From Nostoc sp. UCD121 (GTDB taxonomy: Bacteria > Cyanobacteriota > Cyanobacteriia > Cyanobacteriales > Nostocaceae), in contig NZ_JACKZS010000010.1 in NCBI RefSeq assembly GCF_014222285.1, positions 1 through 64,000 on the forward strand: DNA of 64,000 nucleotides. The letters run 5' to 3'. Made by a program: the position numbers and the translations under genes. The notes beneath the pieces are model-generated. The model saw only the letters and a list, made by a program, of their open reading frames with translations, was not told the DNA's origin and did not search any database. This document shows positions 43,271 to 50,141 of the stretch, in pieces (the stretch's first letter is position 1; the number at the start of each line of letters is the position of its first letter).

Positions 43271-43654
43271 ATGGTTAGTCTCAAAACGTTGAATTTCAAT
43301 CAAATAACCACTGGGATCGCGAAAAAAACAGTGGTAAATATTGTACTTTTCATTTAGTGTAGGTGGCTTTTCAAATTTGACACCACGTTCTTTGAGATAT
43401 TCAAACCACTCATCCACCTGCGGCGTTACTAGGGTAAAAATGACACTTGATTGCTGGTCGCCTGGAGGAGTCGATGTTTCGCTTGCTTGACAAAATCCCA
43501 AGTATCCAGAACCACTAACAGTATAAATTCGACAGGTTCCTTGGTCAAGCCATAGCTCCAAGCCTAGTATTTGCTCGTAGAATTCTGTAGAGGAATTGAG
43601 ATTATGGGTGTAAAAGAAGGTAATTTGCTGTTCTATTTGCGGATGAGTAGACAT
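43253..43654 (-). CDS. VOC (glyoxalase/bleomycin-resistance superfamily) protein
   Basis: 133 residues with two beta-alpha-beta-beta-beta units: ITFFYTHNLNSSTEFYEQIL, GLELWLDQGTCRIYTV, SGYLGFCQ, then VIFTLVTPQVDEWFEYLKER, NIYHCFFRDPSGYLIEIQRF. The terminal DPSGYLIEIQRF motif with a metal-type Glu is standard. Metal ligands are only partly recognisable (E near the end; a His in YHCFF), so enzyme type (lyase, dioxygenase or binding protein) cannot be told. It lies on the opposite strand to, and among, the candidate small-RNA units. Confidence 0.85.
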   Translation of the reverse strand: MSTHPQIEQQITFFYTHNLNSSTEFYEQILGLELWLDQGTCRIYTVSGSGYLGFCQASETSTPPGDQQSSVIFTLVTPQVDEWFEYLKERGVKFEKPPTLNEKYNIYHCFFRDPSGYLIEIQRFETNHKKRHN

Positions 43655-43660
43655 AAATAG

Positions 43661-43770
43661 ATTTGAGTATATATCCCAACGACATTAGGCGATCGCAGAT
43701 GTAAAAATTAATTGATGTTAGAAACCTGTTACTACTCCAGAATGCCTTAAGTGCATCTGGAGTTTCTTTT
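43661..43770 (+). ncRNA. Candidate small RNA unit 2
   Basis: TTTGAGTATATATCCC at 43662-43677 is followed by GACATTAGG and, 57 bases later, an 8-bp stem ACTCCAGA (43734-43741) / TCTGGAGT (43756-43763) with TTCTTTTT. Unit 4 repeats both the box and the stem. No coding frame. Confidence 0.5.
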
Positions 43771-43890
43771 TGAAAAAGCGATGTCTACGACAGGCTGCGC
43801 CTACGCAATTTTTCAAATCATCCTGATCAGCCAAAAGACGGCTGAATAGGGATGCATACTGAATTATTTATATTTAACATAGGGCATCAC

Positions 43891-43961
43891 TCTGTTGATG
43901 TACCCCCTCCTACCAAACAACTCTCGCAAAGCAGCCTCAGATTTACTGGGGCTGTTTTGCG
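43891..43961 (+). ncRNA. Candidate small RNA unit 3
   Basis: GTTGATGTACCCCC at 43894-43907 follows an AT-rich stretch (TATATTTAACAT) that could hold a -10. It ends with a long stem CGCAAA-GCAGCC-TCAG / CTGG-GGCTG-TTTTGCG (43925-43961). Weaker member of the set: no clear T-run follows. Confidence 0.35.
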
Positions 43962-43972
43962 TTACTTCAATA

Positions 43973-44072
43973 AGACTTACGCAAAATCTCATTTCTCTGT
44001 GTCCGGTTATTGAGCGAAGTCGAAATACTGCGCCTCCGCGGTTCCTTATTCCGTAACTCGTGCGTAAGTTCT
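43973..44072. mobile_element. MITE-like element, family C copy 2
   Basis: About 100 bases bounded by AGACTTACGCA and TGCGTAAGTTCT, matching the ends of the element at 39759-39900. The interior holds a CTGCGCCTCCGCGG repeat unit and no ORF. It sits between small-RNA units 3 and 4. Confidence 0.6.
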
Positions 44073-44130
44073 ATTCAAACAGAAAATTTGTGTAAACGAA
44101 GCAGTTAATCCTCAGACATTCTTTACTGTA

Positions 44131-44241
44131 TTTGAGTGTATACCCTGATGACGTAAGATACTCTCACGGTGAAAATTTGGTATAGGTAAATGCGTATCTT
44201 TCCTGACTCCAGATTTGTCACAAACATTTCTGGAGTTTTTT
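44131..44241 (+). ncRNA. Candidate small RNA unit 4
   Basis: TTTGAGTGTATACCCT at 44131-44146 with GACGTAAGA next, then an 8-bp stem ACTCCAGA (44206-44213) / TCTGGAGT (44229-44236) followed by TTTTT. Box, following GAC..A motif and terminator stem all match unit 2, which argues for duplication of one RNA gene. Confidence 0.5.
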
Positions 44242-44389
44242 CATTATTGGAGTTTGAAATCAGCAATTTAGTCTAGATTCAAGTGAATATTTGATTTTGA
44301 GTATGAACTCGCATATTATAGCTGTGCAGTAAAATAAATATAAATTAGGTAGTATAGGTAGTAATTTTTATAAAAATTACTAAGAAAGT

Positions 44390-44608
44390 ATGGAAATCTC
44401 GAATTCTAATCCTCAGAGAGGCATACCACAGCCACAAGCTTCGGAAACACTTGTACAAGCTAAGAGTATCAGCCGTCGGGAGTTTATGAAATTGTCATTA
44501 GAAGAACGGCGATGCATATTGGCAGCACAGGCTGAGTTAATGTTATTACATTACGAGCAAGATAGAGAATGGCAGGAATTACAGACAGGAGAATTGATTG
44601 ATTATTAA
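44390..44608 (+). CDS. Probable antitoxin of a MazF-type module
   Basis: 72 residues, ATG start. The first 25 residues are polar and probably disordered. The rest forms helices SRREFMKLSLEERRCILAAQ and AELMLLHYEQDREWQELQ. The gene overlaps the following MazF/PemK-type toxin gene by 11 bases, the usual arrangement of a type II toxin-antitoxin operon. The sequence does not match a well-known antitoxin fold I can name, but the phrase 'M.LSLEERR.ILA.QAE' recurs before PemK-like toxins in cyanobacteria. Its presumed job is to bind and silence the toxin and repress the operon. Confidence 0.75.
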   Translation: MEISNSNPQRGIPQPQASETLVQAKSISRREFMKLSLEERRCILAAQAELMLLHYEQDREWQELQTGELIDY

Positions 44609-44960
44609 ATATACATCTCCTAAACGGGGTGATATTTGGCTTGCTAATTTCGATCCGACAGTAGGAGCAGAAATTAAAAAAGTCCGTCCGGCTATAGTAG
44701 TAAGTTCTGATGGTGTTGGCAAGCTACCCATTAAGTTGATTGCACCAATCACAGACTGGAAAGAATATTATGCTAGCAATATTTGGCACGTTAAAATTGA
44801 ACCAGACAGTGCAAATAGTCTAACAAAAACTTCTGCTGTAGATATTTTGCAACTGCGCGGTATGGATATACAAAGATTTATCCGTAAAATTGGAGGATGT
44901 TCAAGTGAAATTATGGAGGAAGTTGCTGCTGCTATTGCTGCCGTAGTTGAGTATTATTAG
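44598..44960 (+). CDS. MazF/PemK-family endoribonuclease toxin
   Basis: 120 residues from a TTG inside the antitoxin end; no ATG occurs before residue 89, and the motif KRGDIWLANFDPTVGAEIKK must be included. RPAIVVSS, IKLIAPIT, and KTSAVDILQLRGMD are the other conserved MazF strands, with the catalytic Arg (RP) and Thr (KTSAV) in place. MazF toxins cut mRNA at short specific sequences when the antitoxin is degraded. All motifs are intact, so the module is probably active. Confidence 0.9.
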   Translation: MIIKYTSPKRGDIWLANFDPTVGAEIKKVRPAIVVSSDGVGKLPIKLIAPITDWKEYYASNIWHVKIEPDSANSLTKTSAVDILQLRGMDIQRFIRKIGGCSSEIMEEVAAAIAAVVEYY

Positions 44961-45004
44961 TGATTTGTATAATTCATTTATTAACGTGAATATTAAAACT
45001 ATAG

Positions 45005-45030
45005 GGTGCGTCAACATAATGTAACGCACC
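45005..45030. terminator. Hairpin between convergent MazF and LRAT-like genes
   Basis: GGTGCGT (45005-45011) pairs with ACGCACC (45024-45030). This GGTGCGT...ACGCACC hairpin is a frequent Nostoc repeat and sits between two gene ends. Confidence 0.55.
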
Positions 45031-45055
45031 TTGAATTACCTTACTATTTTTTGTT

Positions 45056-45832
45056 TTATTTCCCAAAGTGATAGGCTCCTAAAGCAGCCCCTATTCCTAA
45101 TACAGCAGGAGCAGCAACGCCAACAGCAATAGCAGCACCTTCTCCTACAATAAGAGCAGCAGCACCTCCGGCCAGTCCCCCAGCTATTGATCCTATTTTT
45201 CCTGCATCTCTACCATTTTTTCTAGCTTCACGTTCATGTTCAGATAAGTTTTCATCATCTTCTAGAACTTTACCGACTACCAAATCAGTCGCTACACAAC
45301 TTACTAAACCTCCTACACCTGCTATACCCCCTGCAACACGCCCAGCGACAGCAGCACGAGGAGCTTGTTTAATTCCTACATTTATTAAAACTTTTGATAT
45401 TGGGTTTACAGAGTTCTTTGCAGCTTCCACTGCTGCTAGAAAAGCCGTTTCAGTTGCAAACTTTGTAGCCAAACCAACAGCACCCCCAGCCACTGCACCT
45501 CCCCCACCTGCTACAACCCTATTGACTTGCTCACTTTTATGCTTACCTGTTTTGCAATAGGAGGCAAAATGCTCACAGTTGTTAGAAGGGAGCCAGTATT
45601 TGCCCTCACCTAATCTAGTTTTTGCCCTTTGGACTACAATTTCATCTGCATCACACTTTCCATACTCCTTTATATGAATTTTCTTCCCTTCGGCAAATGC
45701 AGTCTTAGAAACTAGACAAATTCTTTGCCCATCATAATGAATGACAGTCCCATCTCCACAATCAATTCCATGATGAGTAAAAGGATTGCCATTCGTCCAA
45801 AGACTGACGTAGATATGATCCCCTTTAGCCAT
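45056..45832 (-). CDS. LRAT/NC-domain thiol acyltransferase- or peptidase-like protein with glycine-rich hydrophobic tail
   Basis: 258 residues. Residues 1-92 form a permuted papain-like (NlpC/P60 superfamily) LRAT domain: GDHIYVSL, HHGIDCGDGTVIHYDG (His21 and a second His at 32) and NCEHFASYC (Cys86). The Cys-His pair is intact. Residues about 100-258 are Gly/Ala-rich hydrophobic segments (VVAGGGGAVAGGAVGLATKF, AVAGRVAGGIAGVGGLVSCV, IGSIAGGLAGGAAALIVGEG, GVAAPAVLGIGAALGAYHF) that look membrane-inserting. Members act as acyltransferases, phospholipases or deacylases. The combination suggests a lipid-modifying enzyme or a toxin-type effector. It is convergent with the MazF module, with good AGAGG start site. 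Confidence 0.82.
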   Translation of the reverse strand: MAKGDHIYVSLWTNGNPFTHHGIDCGDGTVIHYDGQRICLVSKTAFAEGKKIHIKEYGKCDADEIVVQRAKTRLGEGKYWLPSNNCEHFASYCKTGKHKSEQVNRVVAGGGGAVAGGAVGLATKFATETAFLAAVEAAKNSVNPISKVLINVGIKQAPRAAVAGRVAGGIAGVGGLVSCVATDLVVGKVLEDDENLSEHEREARKNGRDAGKIGSIAGGLAGGAAALIVGEGAAIAVGVAAPAVLGIGAALGAYHFGK

Positions 45833-46068
45833 GATTTACCTCTTCTATTGGGCTACATTCTTTGTAATCCTTTAGATATAGATTATGAGGATAACAATTT
45901 ATTTATCAGTAGTAAAAGCCGTAAAAATTTCCGATAAAGTTAGAACTAAATATTAAAATATAGAGTAGCAAACATTAAAATATTACTTAAGTAAATCTTG
46001 GGTTATATCCAGATAAAAACATGAGGTTTTATAGAAAGCGAATCGCAAAATGTGAAGTAAATAAAAAG

Positions 46069-46160
46069 TGCGATCGCACCTATCCTTATTGATTCAGCTC
46101 AGAATAAATAGTTAAGCGATCGCACTCTCAATCTTGATTAAATCAAAATGCGATCGCACT
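46069..46160. repeat. Cluster of three HIP1 palindromes
   Basis: GCGATCGC occurs at about 46070, 46116 and 46150 within 90 bases, twice extended to TGCGATCGCA. The cluster lies just after the SIMPL gene. The wider 45833-46172 gap shows nothing else. Confidence 0.8.
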
Positions 46161-46172
46161 GAATATAAATGC

Positions 46173-47075
46173 TTATTTTGTTGTATATGTCACAAAAATA
46201 TCCTTTTTCATCTCAACTTCTGCTGGGGCATCGGGATTATAAGTCGGTGATAATAAAAAACTAGCAAATGAGGGTAAAGGAGCTCCAGTTTTAGAACTAC
46301 ATGAGGGATAAAATAATGTGTAAAATGGTTCGGCTACAGAAGGAACATCAAGTTTAACACTCATTGCAGTTGCTAAAGCCTGAGCGCGGCTTTGAGCATC
46401 TTTCATAGCTGATTGATAAACTGAACTCTGCAAAGCCTGACAGTCATTTACTGCGTACTCAACGCCCACACTCTTAACAGAAAGATTGTCAATTTGGCTT
46501 GTCGCTTTGTTCGCTGTAGCAACAATTTCCTGGACTCTATCGCGTGTTGGTTTTTCCAACCTCACCAATATTTTGGCGTTATTTTCGCTGGAATTTGGGT
46601 TAATTTGTACTTGAATTTTATCAGCACTAATTCCTTTGGCAACTAGGCTATTAACTACAGGCTGGAGAGTTGCTTTACTTAGTGATTTTTTGCTTGGTGA
46701 AGATTCTGCTACTGTTTTGTAATTTAAAAATAGAGTTGGTGAGGCAGCCCGGTCTTTTTGTTCCAACAAAGAGGGACTGCCGTTCGCTCTTGGCGTGCCG
46801 GAGGCATACCCGGAGGGTGAGGATATGCGACGGGTTTGCGGTAGAGATGATGGTTGCGTTTCTGACTCACCATTGCTACTTTCGCTACTGAATACCAGTT
46901 CAATATCGGCTGTATCTGCCGGCACTTTCACTACTCCTTGACCGATTACCATTAGTGAATGGCGATCGCTTGCTGGTGGATAAAATAATTGGGCATTAGT
47001 AACTTTGGGCGTTAATACTCCCACGCCGACAGTCACCGTCATACTTACCAACATTAGAGCAGTTATTTTTCTCAT
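46173..47075 (-). CDS. Secreted SIMPL (DUF541) protein
   Basis: 300 residues from the ATG of MRKITALMLV; the frame extends 11 codons upstream. A signal peptide (ALMLVSMTVTVGVGVLTPKV, cleaved near TNA) precedes LMVIGQGVVKVPADTADIEL, the opening strand of SIMPL proteins. Further landmarks are ISADKIQVQI, VGVEYAVNDCQALQSSVYQS, AMKDAQSRAQALATAMSVKL. SIMPL/BP26 proteins form periplasmic oligomeric rings; their role is unclear. Between the first strands, about residues 72-114, the sequence SSPSGYASGTPRANGSPSL is read from a GC-rich repeat (about 46760-46840), another in-frame insertion. The rest of the fold is intact, so the insertion seems tolerated as a surface loop. Confidence 0.85.
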   Translation of the reverse strand: MRKITALMLVSMTVTVGVGVLTPKVTNAQLFYPPASDRHSLMVIGQGVVKVPADTADIELVFSSESSNGESETQPSSLPQTRRISSPSGYASGTPRANGSPSLLEQKDRAASPTLFLNYKTVAESSPSKKSLSKATLQPVVNSLVAKGISADKIQVQINPNSSENNAKILVRLEKPTRDRVQEIVATANKATSQIDNLSVKSVGVEYAVNDCQALQSSVYQSAMKDAQSRAQALATAMSVKLDVPSVAEPFYTLFYPSCSSKTGAPLPSFASFLLSPTYNPDAPAEVEMKKDIFVTYTTK

Positions 47076-47209
47076 ATCCTGGGAATATCCTTTGAATCTA
47101 ATTGTCAAAGTTTACACCTCAAGAGCAAGATACGTACAAAAATATTGAGCTAATCCCAGGGCTAAACGCCTTGGAATTAGCTCAAAAATTAAAAATTCAC
47201 TGGGAACTA

Positions 47210-47587
47210 TTAACCAAACCAGTGAGAGGCTTCACAAGCTGGCTGAACTATTTCACAAACACGATCGTTAATCCAATCTGACTTTTCTTGAACGATTAAA
47301 CAAATGCCTTGGTGAATCAAATTCTGTAGGTGGAGTTGCTGCTCTAAGGGTTTACGAGGCAATTTGTAATAAGCCAAGCTTCCTTGTTCAGCCTCCGCTA
47401 GGGAAATACGTCCCTCAGAGATAGCGCCGTCAAAAGAGGGAAGGCGGGTGAGGACGAAAGCAATTAGCTCTTGGCGTAAGTCAGGAATCGCAAAGGCTTT
47501 TTGATATGGATGGTATGGATATGTATCCAAAACGCTTTCAATCTCTCCTACTACTGATTGCTGTGTTAAATTAACTACCGTTTTCAT
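47210..47587 (-). CDS. Conserved hypothetical protein, possibly ComFB-like
   Basis: 125 residues, ATG preceded by AAGGAGTTT, a strong ribosome site. PDLRQELIAFVLTRLPSFDG resembles the 'LKQEVIAYALNRLPP.Y' helix of ComFB-like proteins, but the match is short. The C-terminal helix HLQNLIHQGICLIVQEKSDW is conserved-looking. No catalytic or membrane features are visible. ComFB-type domains bind cyclic di-AMP in some cyanobacteria; that would be speculative here. It is a single gene. Confidence 0.55.
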   Translation of the reverse strand: MKTVVNLTQQSVVGEIESVLDTYPYHPYQKAFAIPDLRQELIAFVLTRLPSFDGAISEGRISLAEAEQGSLAYYKLPRKPLEQQLHLQNLIHQGICLIVQEKSDWINDRVCEIVQPACEASHWFG

Positions 47588-47622
47588 AATTTTTAAACTC
47601 CTTTTTTAATTCCAGTCAATGA

Positions 47623-47832
47623 TTGGTGGAGAAAACAAATTTTTTAGATGAAAATCAGTTAAAAGTAATTCAACTGATAGATGTAATAAACCCTGTAACT
47701 AGCCTTTTATCTTGGTTGGATTTGAGACATTTGGCTTTGCTTATCTTAGTTAAAGTTTATACTGATTCACAGCATGACTTATTAAAACAGCATCCAATAT
47801 GCTGGGAGGTTAGCGACATTTTATATTTATAA
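47623..47832 (+). CDS. Doubtful small ORF
   Basis: 69 codons from a TTG, divergent from the gene at 47210-47587. It is rich in Leu and Ile (LLSWLDLRHLALLILVKVYT). There is no clear ribosome site and no family match. The following 273 bases to 48105 show no feature. Confidence 0.2.
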   Translation: MVEKTNFLDENQLKVIQLIDVINPVTSLLSWLDLRHLALLILVKVYTDSQHDLLKQHPICWEVSDILYL

Positions 47833-48105
47833 TCCTAATTATTTTAAATTTTTGCCAAAAAGGCAGAAATCTACATAAAATGCAGCATCAAGGCTAGGGG
47901 ATCAAACTTAACGGCAATAAAAATCTTGAATTAGGAACAAGTTTTTAATGAAGTTAAGCTTTGTTGGTAATTTACATCACATTTTAAGTTTGCTAAAAAA
48001 TTTGCTGTTTCATCTAAAAAACTTATTTGTTGCACATTGATTTAGTAAGTCAGACAAATACCAACTCACTAGAACGCAAAATCAGTCTAGCTACTGATGA
48101 AATGA

Positions 48106-49170
48106 TCAGACAAAAACGTTGAAAAAGTTCACATTGTCTAAAGGTAGATGACGCAGCTGATGATTAATTTCATCTGCCGCCGCTAATCCAGAAAGCATCG
48201 CACCTTCTGCAAGATTGCCGCCACACCAATCACCACAACAAACTAAAGGTAAGGGAGTTTCGGTAGACAAAAAAGCCTCGTGCCAAGGACGGCTAGGAAA
48301 GGCATAACGCCAACGATGTACTTGCATCCATTCGGGGGTATTCAGCCAAGGAAGGGATAGAGATTCAGCTGCTCGTTGCAGCATTAGCTTTCCAGCAGGT
48401 TCTAAATCCTGTGATTCTAGATGACGTTGGGCAAAATTAGCGCTACTTTGCACCACAAAATGTGGTTGTTGAGGGTTAGGACGCTTGCTACTGTCTAAAC
48501 CAATCCATGCTAAATCAGCATCATCTACAAAAGTTAGAGCTTTCCAGTGAGGGAGTGGTTGGGATGTGAAAGGATATCCAGTGATCGCACTAATGGAAGG
48601 ATAAAATTCTACAGAACGCAAGTTATCAAGAAAAGCTGTATCTAATACACCTTCACCCAAAGATTCCAACAGCATCACCGCTTGGGGTGCAGGAATGGCT
48701 ACAACTATAGCTTTTGCAGTTAATTCTTCGTTGCTAGATTCAAGAGTGATCCGCCAACTATTTTCGGGAGTTGGGGTAATAGCAATGACACGCTGATTCA
48801 GTAATATTTCTAAACCTGGAGCGAGAGATTTAGCGATCGCACTCATTCCACTAGGTGCAACATATCGCGGACTACGGTTTTTCGGTTCAGATAAAGGAGC
48901 GCCTGCTGTGAGTTCGTAAACCTCCTCCGTCCAAACTTCGAGGATATGGCGCGATCGCAATATCTCCACAAAACGTCTAAATAATTCACCCTTTGGCTTC
49001 AGGTAACAAGCCCCATGATCTGCCCAAGTTCCATGCAAGCGGCGTGTAGCTAATCTTCCTCCCAAACCACGGGACTTGTCCACCACTAGCACAGAATATC
49101 CAGCTTGACTTAATTGCTGGGCGCAGACTAAACCGGCCATTCCGGCACCAATCACTGCAATATCAGTCAT
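48106..49170 (-). CDS. FAD-dependent amine-oxidase/renalase-like oxidoreductase
   Basis: 354 residues. The N-terminal dinucleotide motif IAVIGAGMAGLVCAQQL is followed by VVDKSRGLGGRLATRR and WADHGACYL, the renalase-type signature. AIVVAIPAPQAVMLLE and the C-terminal FAD motif LVCCGDWCGGNLAEGAMLSG with GLAAADEI are intact. Renalase-like proteins oxidise isomeric NAD(P)H forms or act as small-molecule oxidases. The bacterial role is housekeeping repair in the studied cases. It is transcribed alone, divergent from the YaaW gene, with a long palindrome between. Confidence 0.88.
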   Translation of the reverse strand: MTDIAVIGAGMAGLVCAQQLSQAGYSVLVVDKSRGLGGRLATRRLHGTWADHGACYLKPKGELFRRFVEILRSRHILEVWTEEVYELTAGAPLSEPKNRSPRYVAPSGMSAIAKSLAPGLEILLNQRVIAITPTPENSWRITLESSNEELTAKAIVVAIPAPQAVMLLESLGEGVLDTAFLDNLRSVEFYPSISAITGYPFTSQPLPHWKALTFVDDADLAWIGLDSSKRPNPQQPHFVVQSSANFAQRHLESQDLEPAGKLMLQRAAESLSLPWLNTPEWMQVHRWRYAFPSRPWHEAFLSTETPLPLVCCGDWCGGNLAEGAMLSGLAAADEINHQLRHLPLDNVNFFNVFV

Positions 49171-49179
49171 GAGTCCATA

Positions 49180-49241
49180 GTCCTTTGTTATTTGTCCTTA
49201 GTCATTATTTATCAAATGACCAAGGACGAATAACAAAGGAC
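49180..49241. repeat. 27-bp near-perfect palindrome made of heptamer-type units
   Basis: GTCCTTTGTTATTTGTCC... at 49180-49206 and its complement at 49215-49241 pair at 25 of 27 positions with an 8-base loop. It lies between divergent genes. It is built of the same units (TTTGTCC, AATGAC) as the tandem tracts at 3811 and 30748. Confidence 0.85.
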
Positions 49242-49307
49242 AAAATAGCTAATAGTAGAATAAGGTACAGAAAGCTGCACGGAAGGGAGGAAGGGAAATT
49301 GGATGAA

Positions 49308-50141
49308 ATGAGGGCGGCGCTAGAGTTAGCGACCGAAGAAGAATTGCAAGATTTAACGGCAATTTTATTTAGTCGTAAGTTCAATCCCTTAGACTATGTA
49401 CACACACCCGAACCCATCGAAGTGCAAAGCCAAGACCGCAAAGCTTGGTTAGATTCACTAGAGGGACGCTTTCGTTTTTTGGCGGCAGATGGGATGACAG
49501 TATTACGGGGACGCACAGGCCAGGTAACTTACCGACAAGCCTTAGTTCAAGTATGTAAGTATCTAAAAATTCACTATTCTCATCAGCTGCCAACTATTGA
49601 TTTAGAAGCAGAAGTATTTTTACATCTGCTAGGACAGGTATGGAAAAAATTACCTGAACAGGAAAAGCAAAAATTGACTCTTAGAGTGCAGCGTCACCTT
49701 GTGCAATCAGAACTAAAAGAACCGTTACCACTTTTATTGCAGCCTGACCCCTTGGGGTTGCTTTTCAAAGGCGGTAGTGCGATCGCGGTTACTTCACTTC
49801 TCCAGCCACTTGTACTTAAGCAAATTGCCCGTCAATTTGCCATCCACTTTGCTACTTATGAAGTAGCAAAACAAGCGGCAATTACAGGTACAGAAGCAGC
49901 TGCAACGCAATTTCAAAGCTATGTAGCTATGCAAATGGCGCAACGGGGTATGACAGTGAGTGCTGCTCGTTATGGGGCAGCCCGCACCATGTTTGCCGTG
50001 ATTGGGCCGATGATGTGGACTTGGTTTTTTGCAGATTTGGGGTGGAGAGCGATCGCTACCAACTATGGTCGGATCATTCCGACTATTTTCGCCTTAGCTC
50101 AAATTCGCCTCACCCGTGAGGAATGTTGGGAGCCAGCTTGA
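49308..50141 (+). CDS. YaaW family (UPF0174) protein
   Basis: 277 residues from ATG 49308 (MRAALELATEEELQDLTAIL); a TTG three codons earlier has a better-placed GGAGGAAGGG and could be used. The N-terminal helix 'L..A..EEL..L..ILF' and the body (LGQVWKKLPEQEKQKL, PLLLQPDPLGLLFKGGSAIA, QFAIHFATYEVAKQAA, MFAVIGPMMWTWFFADLGWR, IPTIFALAQIRL) follow the YaaW/UPF0174 family. The hydrophobic C-terminal helices may insert in membranes. Function unknown. Its end overlaps the start of the next gene by 19 bases, so the two are probably co-translated. Confidence 0.8.
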   Translation: MRAALELATEEELQDLTAILFSRKFNPLDYVHTPEPIEVQSQDRKAWLDSLEGRFRFLAADGMTVLRGRTGQVTYRQALVQVCKYLKIHYSHQLPTIDLEAEVFLHLLGQVWKKLPEQEKQKLTLRVQRHLVQSELKEPLPLLLQPDPLGLLFKGGSAIAVTSLLQPLVLKQIARQFAIHFATYEVAKQAAITGTEAAATQFQSYVAMQMAQRGMTVSAARYGAARTMFAVIGPMMWTWFFADLGWRAIATNYGRIIPTIFALAQIRLTREECWEPA

